NCBI GenBank assembly: GCA_030142905.1
Contig: JASJOG010000216.1
Coordinates: forward strand, 87,001-151,000
Origin: Heliopora coerulea
Lineage: Eukaryota > Cnidaria > Anthozoa > Scleralcyonacea > Helioporidae
Direction: 5' to 3'
Length of the DNA stretch: 64,000 nucleotides
The notes under the pieces are model-generated. The model made no database searches and was not told the origin of the DNA. It saw only the letters and a list, made by a program, of their open reading frames with translations. Made by a program: the position numbers and the translations under genes. This document shows, in pieces, positions 34,043-45,213 of this stretch. Every line of letters begins with the position of its first letter. Position 1 is the stretch's first letter.

Positions 34043-34210
34043 GGGGAGTGAAAATATACATAATTATGTGCACAAGCTGAAAAGTGATTGGTCAATACTC
34101 TTATAATTATTCAAAACAGCTAAGAAGACAAAACTAAAACAGGGAAGAGTAGGTGAAGGTTATGATATTTTTGTGGCCAGTTTAGGGCGGCATGGTAAAT
34201 AAAGGGTTAA

Positions 34211-35780
34211 GGGAGATCAGCAGATTCTGAAATCTCAGTAACTAACTCGGTTGTTGCTGAAAATTTCAAGTATCATACAATGTTGAACTTAAATTAACTA
34301 GGTGAAGTACAATCCCATGAGAACACCTAATGTTAGTTTGACTGATGGAAGTGTTGAATGGTTGAGGTCTTTTATGCATCAATTTTCCAAAATAAAAGAA
34401 CTGACGTTTGAACCAATGCAACTCTGGATTATGGAGAGCATTTGTTTTTGCGTTTTGGTATGAAGATTTCTCCCTATAGCAGTACCAATGCAGCCTGTTT
34501 CTACTACAGCAATATATCCAGGTGGTATGTCTCAGAACTTGGCATAATGTCACACAACGTAGTGTGGCATCTTGTAGTGTACCATAACATCTCCTAAATG
34601 AATGAAGCACATGCAACAAGGTAGCATTGTCTCACAACATAATGTTCCACAATATTATGGTGAGGACTGCACTCAAGCTTACATTAAGCTGATCAGATGT
34701 CTGGGGCAGTTAATGCTTAGGTTAGAAGTCAGTCACATACCATTTCCAGGGTTGCTTTTAAACAATTGCTTTTTGGCATGGTAATAAATTTTAACAGTAA
34801 AAAAGATTTTGTAGAAACACCAAACTTATTATGTATTGCTATTCTTCAGCTTTCGACTTGTTGACTCGGGACTTTATCAGGGCAAATAAGGGATACATGG
34901 AACACCAATTGTGAAATTTACTATTGTTGAGTGAATGAAGGGTGCATAGGCACACAGTTGTTATTGCCAGGGGGTAGGAAACAAATTTTAATAGTACTAT
35001 GAGAATGTTTTCTCCACAAATGGTGGTTTTAAGTCATTACATGCACAGAATAAACATTTGTTTATTAACTCTTTTATTCCCACTCATTGATACCTATTCA
35101 AATTAATTTATGCCTGTTGGACTATATTTATAAACAGACATTAGGAATTGATTGAATTATTGAAAATTTCCTGAGAAAAATCTGGGATCTAAAGGATAAC
35201 ATGATAAAAAATTCATAACTATGTTGAATACATACAGAATAAACAAGCAAGTAAATAATTCTTGAATAGAACAAAGTTTAACTGGGCATGACAATGGTGA
35301 GAATAAATAATGAGGCTGTGAGACATAAATTACTCTAACAGTTATCAACCCTATAGTTCATGATCACTTGTTAACTGGAAGGTCTGTAAAGGGCTGAAGT
35401 CCCTCAGCCCTATTGTATTCTACACACACGGAAAGATGGCGTTTTTAAAAACTCAAGAATTTTCTATGAGATAATTATGTACTGATATAACTTATGTTGA
35501 CTGACAATTTTTGAGTAGAATAAAACAGCAGTAAGCAGATAACCTACAATACATGCACAACAACAGCAATCTCTAGCTTTGTTTCCACACCATTGACATT
35601 GGTAACGAGTTAAGTTGATAAACAATACTTTAAGTAATAGTCGTTATAATAAATCATTAATGGAAGGAAGTCTAGTTCTGTCTTAAATAATAAGTATGAA
35701 AATATATTTAAAGATTACTTCTGTTATGGCATTTCGTGTACTAATCAAATGCTATAACATTTTCCTCTATTGTACACTGA
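34211..35780. other. Non-coding stretch with a degenerate Penelope-type terminal motif
   Basis: No supported gene. On the minus strand at 34849-34880 the sequence CTGATAAAG ... AAGTCGAAAGC resembles the CTGANGA-stem-GAAA core of Penelope-like ends, but the invariant G is A, so it is at best a fossil. Confidence 0.35.
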
Positions 35781-35785
35781 AACAC

Positions 35786-36360
35786 CATATTTCTAAAATA
35801 GAGTTTGGTTTTCATCTAAGTAAGGAGATTCGTATTTTATCTTGAAAACTACAACAGCAAATTATTAATATACAAATATGTTCAAAAGTGAATTTAGTCA
35901 AAACTCGAGTTCACTCATGTTGTATATTGAAGTATTTATAGCCAGGTTCCCTAAAATGGACCTTATTTCTTGTGTAGGTAAGGTTTGCATTATACCTTTC
36001 AAAGTGAAGATCTAGTAATTATTTAAAATATACAACAAACTAACTCTTTTCCAAAATTGGGGGTAAGGTCCCTATGCAACCTGACAACATCATGCAGTTA
36101 AACACTGTATTCCTAAAAACAGGCTTCGATTTTTACCTAGGTAATGAGATTGGTATTTTATCTTGGAAAAGACAACAACTAATTATTAGTATACAAATAT
36201 CCTCAAAAGTAGATGTTGTTGTAAAGATCGAGTTGATTTGTTCTGTAAATTTAGGTAATGTAACTATGCAATCTGACTGCATGATGCCTTTACAGTTGAC
36301 ATCGCTATAGACCTCGATGTTAATTTGGATAAGGAGATTTGCATTATATTTTTAAAAAGG
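35786..36360 (+). repeat. Degenerate tandem repeat, four units of about 145-195 bases
   Basis: Units starting near 35786, 35961, 36105 and 36299 share a core of the form TT..A.CTAGGTAAGGAGATT followed by GTATTTTATCTTGAAA. The first and third units are clearly related over more than 100 bases (a 319-base offset); the second and fourth are related over about 50. No coding capacity. Confidence 0.55.
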
Positions 36361-37394
36361 TGAGCAAACTTTAAACAACTATGTGTAAGGCAATATGCCA
36401 GTAAAGATATGCTTTAGTTGGTAGACTGATGAGACATTTTATACAAGGCTGCAAGGTAGCTACTGTAAAATAATGCATACTGCAAACAAATTATGAGTAT
36501 AGGCATTAATATATCATTACAATTATTGGCTTTCACTGCCTTTTACGAAGGTTGTGTTACCACTGAAACTGGCTAGAGCATCCACCCTAACTGTGCCTAG
36601 TGCAGTGCAAGGGTACTGATTTCCCTTGTCCTTGGGGTCTATTTACTCATGGGAAACTTTGAAAAAAAAAAAATCTCACTTCATGTTTTCATATTTACCA
36701 TCACCAGACCAACTCAACCATGTTGGAGGTTGGAGTCCTGGCAACAAGACTCGAAATCGAACAATTGTTGACTGACACTTAATTTGAGAGTTTTTTTAAA
36801 GTAAACATTTCTTATAAAGAAATTGTTTTCAGAAAAAAAGAAAATTAGAACAGTGGTATGAATTTAATCTAGAAATGGCTGAATGATTCCCAGAAATAGA
36901 GTGAACAACAGTACTTTGGTTGTACTCGTTAGTTGTAATGTTATTTTGAAATATGTTATTTTTTAGTGAAATGAAAGGTAGAAATTCACCTCAGTAGAGT
37001 TTTTTTTTTATCTTTTTGCCATGAAAGGTGAGGATTGCTTGCTCTTATCGCAAACATACAGTTTTACATAAACATAAGTATTTTGTTACCTATAATCTTG
37101 GCATATACCACCCTATCTTAAATACACAATAACATTGTCTTTGCTGCATTCATTGTATATCATAACCTAGTTAACATTTATTAAACCGTGTCTTCGAGTA
37201 CTTTCAATATTGTATTTCTAACAACTTCCGGCAATGAAAACTTTCTGCTTTATTATGCCTGAAGGTGAAATATAATGGACCATGCACAGAACAGATGATG
37301 TTTCTCCCCATAATGACATCATGTAGAATGCTATATGTACCATCTGCTTCAAGGTTCAACTACTGTACTTTAATTTTAGTTGAGTACACACACT
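36361..37394. other. Non-coding stretch
   Basis: AT-rich sequence. A minus-strand segment at about 36550-36680 reads as a short coding-like stretch (YPCTALGTVRVDALASFSGN) and could be an exon related to the one at 37395-37785; this is weak. Confidence 0.3.
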
Positions 37395-37785
37395 TTCTCA
37401 TTCAAGTGAAAACGCCAAAATCCCTCATCGGCAGCTGAAGGTGTTCCATATTGTGGCCTACAGCCAGCCGAGCATAACGAGAGAAATACTCAGTGCTAAC
37501 ACTGTACAATAAGATTTTTCTTTGTTCTGTCAGCCTCAAGTCCAAAATCTTTTCCTATGGGTTTGATAGGACACTTTTGGCAGAATCTGAACCTGCGATC
37601 TTGGTGAAGAGGCTCTTCACACAACTTTCATCAGATGTGGATAGAGCATGATCAGGTTGACAATCTCCACTACTTTCTAGAATAAAATCGATATTAGCTG
37701 ACTCCATGATCTTTTTCAGCTGATGAATCCCATAGTTATAAGGTTTCTTGAAAGAAATTCCTTCAAGGACATCAATGATTTAAAT
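37395..37785 (-). pseudogene. Unrecognised coding-like exon
   Basis: The minus strand is open for about 130 codons except for one TAG (about 37557-37559). It starts around IIDVLEGISFKKPYNYGIHQ, continues KKIMESANIDFILESSGDC and FTKIAGSDSAKSVLSNP, then stop, EKILDLRLTEQRKIFLYSV, and ends near MEHLQLPMRDFGVF. The composition (mixed charges, no simple repeats) looks like real protein, while neighbouring sequence is not open. I do not recognise the family. It has no ATG near its start, so it would be an internal exon of a host gene or of an unknown element. The TAG could be a C-to-T change of CAG. Confidence 0.4.
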
Positions 37786-38699
37786 CCTCCACTAAGGTAC
37801 AGAACACGGCAGTTTTTACCAATTGCCTCACCTTAAAAATAGTAAATATACATTTAAAGACAACATTATGGTTCAATAAAAAATATGTAAGAAGTACCAA
37901 AATAGATGTAAGAAATGAGTCTGATAACATGACACTAGTATAACACCATGCCATCATTGTATTTGGTTTACAAAAATTATTATATTGGTGTAAAACCGTG
38001 GCAAAATCAATCTTTTCAGATTAAGACCATGTTGATTTAGCAGTTGTTCTATGTCGGTATGCTCTCATTATGATCAGCATTATGGGTTCCAGTCACATCA
38101 TCTTGGTACCATGTATCATGTAAAAACAAGGCCTACTCTTAATTAATTGGTTATGGCATTGGTTTGAATAGGTATATGCCAACATATTAATGTCAAAATA
38201 ACAAACTAGATGGTATGTGAGAGAACATTTTTACATAGTTTGAAATGAAGTATCTGACATATCAAGGCAATCTGAGCACACACATTTGGGAATATATTTA
38301 ATTTATGTACTGCTATATCTCATGAGAGGAAACCAGGCATTGTCAACCAACATACAAAGGCTAAATCAATGAAATAGATTGAAGGCTATTCCATGTAATT
38401 AATATGAAAACACAATTGATAAACTTACTGTACTTTCTATTGAAAAGATCCTGAACATCATTTTGATAATATTTATGGTTAGTCTCACCTGTTAAGAATT
38501 AAAGCAAATTCAGAGCATATCAGTAAATAAAATATATATATAAAAGAATTCCTAAAAACTTTTTTATTAGAACATTTTGATGCTTGATAAAAAAAAAACG
38601 GTTTTTAAAAATTTATCTTTTCTTTATATCTGTTTGGAATATTGGATAAAGGCTAGCTCCTGTTTTTATCTATACTGTCTGTCTATGTATATATATATA
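37786..38699. other. Non-coding stretch
   Basis: AT-rich; includes a short TA run at 38688-38702. Nothing else is supported. Confidence 0.4.
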
Positions 38700-39240
38700 T
38701 ATTTTGAGCACTCTGGGTCCTTCTCAATCCATGTTTGTTCCAAGCTGCACTGATGAGCTGTAAGAACCCAACTGCAACTGCCGAATGAAGAACAAATGCC
38801 CTATACAAGGAAACTGTCTCACTGAGAACCTAACTTATCAAGCCACAGTGACAACACCCAACGACACTACAACCAAGAAATACATCAGCATGACCACTAC
38901 TACTTCTAAAACTTGCTACAATACCCATACAAAATCTTTCCATAATGCTAAATATTCAAAAGAAACGGCCCAGTCAAATTACATTTGGAATTTGAAGAAG
39001 GAAAAGTGTAACTATGAAATCGTACAACAGTGGAAATAAACGTTGCCACTTGTGTGAAGAAAAAATGTGTATAACAAAAGGTGACCCCACCAACCTCCTA
39101 AAAAAAAAAAGAAAAATATTTTCAAAATGCCGCCACCAAACCAAGCACTGCCTATGCAACTTGACAGAGTCAGCAACCATCCTCATAAAAGGACAGTCAT
39201 CGTGAATTTTCTATCAGTTGTCTGAAGATCACTGATGAAA
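38700..39240 (+). pseudogene. Penelope-like endonuclease (GIY-YIG) fragment
   Basis: Two plus-strand pieces (38785-39039 and 39014-39205, shifted by one frame break) match the C-terminal GIY-YIG nuclease of Penelope-like elements. Visible are the preceding zinc-binding residues (CNCRMKNKCPIQGNCL), LTYQATVTTPNDTTTKKYI, where relatives have the Y-I-G step, SNYIWNLKKEKCNYEI, and KCRHQTKHCLCNL near the end. The catalytic region is damaged (YISMTTTTSKT). Just after the frame, CTGAAGA (39222-39228) and GAAA (39237-39240) recall the terminal hammerhead-type core. The reverse transcriptase half is missing. Confidence 0.7.
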
Positions 39241-40925
39241 CAAATGGTCAATTCTTGAAAAGGCCCCTGCTTACCAAAATGGATAAAAAAAAACACATCA
39301 TATTCTAAAAATATAAATTACTTATTAGGCACAAAAAACTGCTTTCAAATTGCTGACACATCAACAAACACCTATTATGCAACTTTAAAGAAGCACTGCC
39401 CAACAATTAACACCTCTTGATCTTGCTGCCGGAACTGTATACAAACTCTGTTGAATGTCAAATAATGAAACATGGTGTAATAACAAGCTGTAAATATATT
39501 AGATAACCAACAATAAATTATTACTATAAAGTTCAGCTTTGCATTGAGCACTCTACTTACTGGGAAATTACCCATGCTCATCCATCTATCCATCCATCCG
39601 TATATAGGATAGGCTTCTTTGTCATTTGATTTTGAGGTAATTAAAGAAGCATTTTCACTCAGCTCTATTTCAGCATGACTGTACACCACGACAGACAGAC
39701 ATATATACACGTATGTATATGTGTGTGTGTGTATAGACATATGTATATATTTAAAAACCGAGCAGGAATGCCTTGTTGGGGTTTAAAACACAGACTGCAA
39801 GTTTTTTTAGATGTCTTATAAAACGAATCTCCTAATACAAGAATTTGTGAAGAAAGTTTAAAAATTTGTGTTTTATAAGCCAAGAAAATGAACTTCTTCA
39901 CACATAAAGACATTACACAGTTATGATTTTCTTTTGTATTTTAGAAAAATATATTATAATCACTATATAAAGACAGAAGATGCTTGTGGAGATGCATGTG
40001 CCTTTGATTAAAAATGACATTATTTGGTCGAAATTTACAAGGCAATAGTTTACAATACCAAAACTTCAGCCAAATATCGTCCATGATAATAAGGATAGGG
40101 TGACAGGGCCACACTCTACATCTTCCAACATATTGTAGCATTTGAAATACCATATATTTCTACTAATCATGGACAGTAAAAGGACTGAATAATCTAGCTA
40201 TCACATGTGATCATTTAAGTTAATGGTTAAATATTATTTACCTGTAATTACAACCCTCTTAAAATTCAAATTATTCTGTTGCTTACAATAGCAAACAAAC
40301 CAAAGCCACAAGAAAAGTTCCAGATTAAAGTTTGTTCTTTTTGCTACAAAGCACTTTGCATCAGAAAAAAGTGGTTTACTTGAAATTTGCAATGCAAATA
40401 ATTGTTCGTAGTAATCCTAATGAATATTGACCCAAGCATATTTTAATTGATACACATTTGTTGTAAAATTGTTTAGTCATGTCAGTTTGACTGATATATC
40501 TATTATGTATTTGTTCATCACCTTTAATTGTCCATCCACTCTGTGAGTTAACATTATCTATATGATATAACTAAACGTCTGATGATGACATTTTAACATG
40601 GTCGAAATATTATGCTTTCATTCATATTAGTCTTGTTGCTTGACATATTAAGAAAATACACAACCAACATTTTATTTGAATACATATTGTTGAAATGGTT
40701 TGATGGTTTTGCTGTGCACATGTTGTACTGTAACGAGGCAAATAAATTAAAACATGCACAGTTGTTACGTGTACCCTAACACGTCTTTCAGATGAAATTA
40801 CTAAATGTTACGCATTTGGTCACCTGACAAATATAAAAGTAATTTCTTCTTTAAAGTGCCTATATGGACCTTTGAAAGTTTACATATTTGTAAAATTTGA
40901 GTTCTGATAAAAACTGTAGTATGTC
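39241..40925. other. Non-coding stretch with a hammerhead-like core
   Basis: No supported gene. A short TG run is at 39717-39732. At 40579-40607 the plus strand has CTGATGA, a GAC...GUC stem with an 11-base loop, then GAAA: all invariant hammerhead core bases in order. Stem I is not visible. It may be the 3' terminus of the Penelope-like fragment at 38700-39240, 1.4 kb upstream. Confidence 0.4.
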
Positions 40926-40929
40926 TTGT

Positions 40930-41065
40930 ATTACAAAAATTGAATTTTCATGGATTTTTTTCACTGTTAAAGTTGGCTATTTTGAAGTTTTTTTAACATT
41001 TGAAATCTAGTGAGCAGATGTGACGTCAGTCCTGGAACACCAGTACAAAACAACAGTGATTACAT
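40930..41065 (+). repeat. Dispersed repeat, copy 1
   Basis: Sequence around TCACTGTTAAAGTTGGCTAT and TCTAGTGAGCAGATGTGACG is homologous, in reverse complement, to 56210-56385. Both copies are AT-rich and non-coding. Nature (SINE, MITE or other) is not determined. Confidence 0.6.
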
Positions 41066-41126
41066 GGTGCAAATATGGTATATTTTCTTACTGTAAGCTT
41101 TATTATTTTGAAAATCCGTTCAAACA

Positions 41127-41633
41127 ACAAACTAAAACTTCTTGAAATGTCTTCAAATCTGTTTAGCTACATACCGACCTCAGGACTCCAAGCTGAGTGC
41201 TTTCCACACTAGTAATCTACGATTCGTACTTGGCAAAACCTGGGAGGACAAAATGACCAATGAGGATGTCTTTGAGATCACTGGATCCAGCCCACTATCA
41301 TCCAGACTTAAGTTTTTCTGGCTTTGCTGGGCAGGCCATGTCAATCAAATGCCGAAACAGCGCATCCCACGTCTTCTTCATGGAGTACTACAAGAAAGAA
41401 CATGCCAAACCGGATGCCCAAGGCTAAGATTCAAAGACATTATCAAGAGAGATCTCAAACACTTTGACATCGAGCCAGAATCCTGGACCTCTCTCTCCAA
41501 AGATCAAGGCAACTGGAGAGCAAATCTTCATGCTGGACACATAAAAGACACTAGAGAAGCCTCTCAAAACTCAGAGAAAGGCACCTCAAACACCAAAGTT
41601 GAAAGTGAAGAAACCACGCATTGTCATTTGTGA
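41127..41633 (+). pseudogene. LINE reverse transcriptase, C-terminal fragment
   Basis: One open plus-strand frame encodes the tail of a non-LTR retrotransposon polyprotein: LSAFHTSNLRFVLGKTWEDK, FWLCWAGHVNQMPKQRIPR and GCPRLRFKDIIKRDLKHFDI, a pattern (L-R-W-x-G-H-V, R-P-x-L-R-Y-K-D) found after the reverse transcriptase in many LINEs. The catalytic domain is absent, so this is a 5'-truncated copy, the usual product of incomplete reverse transcription. The frame has stayed open for about 160 codons. Confidence 0.75.
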
Positions 41634-41669
41634 CAGATGCATGCCTATACAATACATATAGGATATATT

Positions 41670-41885
41670 ATGGATATTGAAGAGCCATCTTTAGCATCTA
41701 CTACAAACATTTCTACAGATGAAACTCTTAGTGCCAGTGATGATGATTCTATTGAACCATACCAAGAGGAGTCACTTCCCAATGAAAATTATATCTGTGG
41801 ATATATGGAACAGTGTAAACATGAAGAAATCAAATTACAAATACTGCAACATCAGTTAGACTGGTTGGAATTAGTGAACTGGCGT
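41670..41885 (+). pseudogene. P2X7-like cysteine-rich protein, exon 1
   Basis: From an ATG at 41670 the frame encodes an acidic, serine-rich leader (TNISTDETLSASDDDSIEPY) and then YICGYMEQCKHEEIKLQ and LDWLELVNW, ending at a TAG at about 41901. Such acidic leaders commonly precede the zinc-binding P2X7 intracellular-type domain in multi-copy invertebrate proteins. The donor site is not certain; the coding match ends near NWR at about 41882. Confidence 0.45.
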
Positions 41886-41974
41886 GTCTATGACGTTTTT
41901 TAGTTATCACTGTTTATTGACATTAGCCATCAAGGCTGATTGAGAATTATTTACTGTATACTTTTTTATGCTAG

Positions 41975-42229
41975 GTGTACTAGTGGTTATCGTAGGGCTG
42001 AACTTCTTCAAAATGCAATGGAGTGTCAGTGCTGCAAAGACATTGATGTGTGTGAGGCTGCGCTCAACAATGAGATTGTTTTTCAGGGGGCTGGAAAATC
42101 CCCATGTTGTGTGACACTTCATCCAGGTTTTAAGCAAGTCTGTCTAGAAGTTTGGTCGTTGTATCTCACTAGAAGAAAATACTGGATAATTGATAAAAAG
42201 AAGTATGAAGTTCATGATACAGAAAACAG
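41975..42229 (+). pseudogene. P2X7-like cysteine-rich domain, exon 2
   Basis: After a TATGCTAG acceptor the frame gives RCTSGYRRAELLQNA, ECQCCKDIDVCEAALNNEI, CVTLHPGFKQVCLEVWSLY and VHDTEN, ending at a GTACAG donor (42230). The C-x-C-C, H-P-G-F and C-L steps match the zinc-binding cytoplasmic domain first known from the P2X7 receptor and common as a separate protein in invertebrates. Two positions where relatives carry Cys (C-x-C-x-x-C) read S and R here. Function is unknown; it binds zinc in the receptor. The frame passes in phase into exon 3 beyond the hAT insertion. Confidence 0.65.
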
Positions 42230-42256
42230 GTACAGTACAACAGTAATGTTTCCATA

Positions 42257-42500
42257 AGATCATAGAAGCACAAGTACTAATAAAGACTTCAAGTAAACAA
42301 TAAACTTCTGTATTGCATACATATTTTGGGAAAACTCCTAAGAATTTATAGGAGACATACAATTGTAATGTTTATCAGGTCGCATATAAATATTGCTTGT
42401 AAATAATCCATTATCATTTACACTGAAGATAGCACAAGTTTTGCCAAAACATCTATGCAATAAAGAAATTTGTCGTTTACTTGAAGTCTCTACAATAGTA
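42257..42500. repeat. Degenerate snapback Penelope-derived repeat
   Basis: Left arm (from about 42257, AGATCATAGAAGCACAAGTA) and right arm (to about 42500, TTTGTCGTTTACTTGAAGTC) are inverted and match the ends of the 18859-19056 element, but the arms have diverged and the centre is longer. CTGAAGA (42423-42429) is kept while the GAAA box reads CAAA. It lies in the intron between exons 2 and 3 of the P2X7-like gene. Confidence 0.65.
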
Positions 42501-42549
42501 ATACTATTTATAAAATATTTTTGCTATCTTCTTTTTACATATCTTTGCA

Positions 42550-42557
42550 GTGTGGCA
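42550..42557. repeat. 8-bp target-site duplication, left copy
   Basis: GTGTGGCA; its first G is the last base of the intron's AG acceptor. Repeated exactly at 45206-45213. Confidence 0.9.
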
Positions 42558-45205
42558 CAGGGTTGCCAGTTTGGCGTTAAAAGAGCCAAATTTCTCGATT
42601 TTGGCTTCTTTTGACTTTGTTTGGCTACTTAAAATTTCGTTTGGCTTCTTTCTATTTTTTGGCTCTTTTTGGCTTCTTTTTAATTAAATAGTGAAATAAT
42701 CAACTTTTCAAAAATAATCTGCCATCCATCAGCAAAGTTAGTTATGAACTCTGCTATGTTCGATGTGTGTAAGATGGGTGTACTTAAATATCCGATCGGA
42801 ATTAGTACCCTTTCCCCAGTCCCCACTCTAACGCGGTTCGTCCCAAATGGCGGGAAAACAAAAAAATATATACTTTTTCAGTTTTAATTTTTTTTCACTC
42901 TTTTTTGATGTTGAACGCTTGAATACGGAAGATGAGCTTAAGCAAACCATCCACGGGTGAGAAAGGAAATAAGTGGAAAAGTCATTACGACACGTCACAA
43001 AAATTTAAGGCTGAATGGCAAAGAAAATATCCTTGGGTAGAAAAGGCAAAAGATGGTTCACACGATCCCCACTGCTCATTCTGCCGACAAAATATCACCC
43101 CAAGATTATCAAATCTAGACAAATGTGAACGGACCACGAAACACAAAAGGCAAGCTAATTTTTTATCTTGTAATACGAAGATAAACCTTGTTCCTGTCAA
43201 GGAAGGTGAACATGTAAAAGAGCTGGAACTACAGCTCGATCATGGCAGTGGACCATTTGAGCAAGATCATCATACATCATGGAAAAGGGAGTAAAATGGA
43301 AAAGATGAAGCTACATCAAACAAAATGCAGCCTGCTTATCAAAAATGTGGTTTCTCCTGCTCTCCACCAAGATCTCTGCGCTGATATGGCTGGCCAGAAG
43401 TACTGTGTCATCCTGGACGAATCAACGGATATTTCATGCACCAAACTTCTTTGTGTGGTCATTTGCTACTATAGGAAATCCAAAAAAAGAATCGTGACCT
43501 TGTTCTTAAACCTGATACCCATAGTGAAAGCAACAGGCAAGGATTTGTTTGAAGTGCTGGAAAGTTGCTTGGAACAATCTGTCCTAAGTCTGACGAATTG
43601 CATTGGTTATGCAAGCAATGGAGCATCTGCTATGGTTGGGGAACATGATTCAGTATGGTCAAGAATCAAAGCAGCATCGCCAAATTGTATCCTAATTAAG
43701 TGCATCTGTCATTCCTTGGCTCTCTGTATCAAACATGCCTTTGAAAGAATGCCTGCTAACCTTGGCTTCATGCTCACTGAAATACCGAAGTGGTTTTCAA
43801 AAAGTAAAGTTTGCCACAATGCCTACAAGCAACTCTTCAAGACATTCGAAGGATGCGATGTAGAAAGTTCTTCAATCCCTCTTCCCTTTCAAAAGTGCAA
43901 CCAAATGAGATGGTTGGTGCTAGGAAAAGTGATCTATAATATCCTAGTAAATTGGGAGATTTTGAAGATGTATTTTTCCTTGGCCGAAAGTGAAGTAGAA
44001 GCAAAATTTCGTTACAAGGCTCGTCTCATTCAAGAAATGCTCCATGATCCTATCAATTACCTCTACTTTCATTTCTTGTCTCCTGTGGTGTCAGAGTTCG
44101 AGAGAATTAATGCTTTTTTTCAAGCAACTGACATTGAAGCCAACGACATGATCAAGGAGCTCAACCTTTACAATAACAGCCTGTGTGGTCGAGTCTACAG
44201 TTCCTCTGGTGTTGAGTTACCAGCTGATAAAGTTGACTACGGGGCAAAGTTTGTATCTGAAGCAGCCGCATTACTTCATAGGCATAGCAATGATGAGAAT
44301 ACAGCCAATAGAATTCGGGATGTGTACAACAGGTGCCACTCCATGCTTTTAGAAGCAACTGCGCAAGTCCAAAAACTTCTTCCATCCTCAAAGGACATAT
44401 TTAATGAACTATCCCTTCTACACCCATCTCGTATTCTAAACCAAGTGGGGTGTGTTCCTTTGGCTCGACTCCCAATGCAGCATCTTATCAATGAGAAGAT
44501 CCAAGAGATTGACAACCAGTATGGGAGCATTTTGCATGTCAACTGGAATGAGAACAGTGTTTTTAAGAATGGCATTCCAACTGAGGCTGTCAGCTTTTGG
44601 TCAGGTGTCCTTGAGTATCAGAACTTGCTTGGGAACAACACCTATCATGATCTTGCAACCTACACCCTAGCTTGCCTCACTACACCAACAAGTAACGCAG
44701 TGGTTGAGCAAATGTTTTCGTACGTTACGGCTATCAAGACAAAATTATGCAACAAGATGAGTTCATCCATGCTCAAATCCATAATCAGAATCCGCACTCA
44801 TCTGTACTTTAAAGATAAGTGCTGCAAAGACTTTGTACCTAGCAAAAGAATGCTTGAGCTACTCACAAATGACATATATAAAAATGCAAAGAGCAGTTCT
44901 TCAGAATCCGCAATTGACGAAGACGAACTTCCTTTAGAACCAGAAATATAAAGTTAAAACTGTCTAAGTCTTTCCTGCATGCTACATATATGATATACCT
45001 TGATATTGATAAATAAAGTTTGAGTTAGAATTCTTAGTCACTGTGTCAAATAAAATGTAAGTGCTTGTTTTAATGGCTGTAATTTGCATAATTACGTTAG
45101 CCCCAATTCCCACTCTAAATTTCGATTTTGGCTTCTTTTAGCCTGGTTTGGCTACTTTTTACTTATCATTTGGCTCTTTCGAGCTCAGACCATCTGGCAA
45201 CCCTG
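42558..45205 (+). mobile_element. hAT transposon (2,648 bp) in the P2X7-like gene
   Basis: Terminal inverted repeats CAGGGTTGCCAG and CTGGCAACCCTG are exact over 12 bases, and the similarity continues inward (TTTGGCTC-rich subterminal repeats such as TTTGGCTTCTTTT near both ends). The 8-bp duplication GTGTGGCA is perfect. It carries one plus-strand transposase with a single frame break. The clean ends indicate a fairly recent insertion. Confidence 0.92.
42932..44951 (+). pseudogene. hAT transposase, one frameshift
   Basis: The frame from 42932 encodes a BED-type zinc finger region (CSFCRQNITPRL, then KHKRQANFL). It ends at 43294, while the remainder continues in another frame from about 43242 to 44951 (570 codons). 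That part has VILDESTDIS (first catalytic Asp), GYASNGASAMVGEHDSVWS, KCICHSLALC, a Trp-containing QMRWLVLGKVIYN insertion-domain start, and the C-terminal dimerisation block TSNAVVEQMFSYVTAIKTK with the final Glu. In relatives the S-N-G-A step reads C/S-D-G-A, so the second catalytic Asp looks replaced by Asn (a G-to-A change). Frameshift and Asn together suggest an inactive enzyme. Confidence 0.85.
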
Positions 45206-45213
45206 GTGTGGCA
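45206..45213. repeat. 8-bp target-site duplication, right copy
   Basis: GTGTGGCA, identical to 42550-42557. Confidence 0.9.

Larger units (their letters stand above)
29410..34210 (-). mobile_element. piggyBac element with TTAA target duplications
   Basis: TTAA at 29410-29413 and 34207-34210 bracket ends that read inward CCGTTCCTTTACCA (left) and CCCTTTATTTACCA (right). The body carries a minus-strand piggyBac transposase split by a nested 2.66-kb element. Without that insertion the element is about 2.1 kb, normal for the family. Its frame is damaged, so it can no longer move itself. Confidence 0.8.

Noticed and set aside
34266..34619. Minus-strand open frame of 117 codons
   Set aside because: No domain, no splice context, and composition close to random; not supported as a gene.
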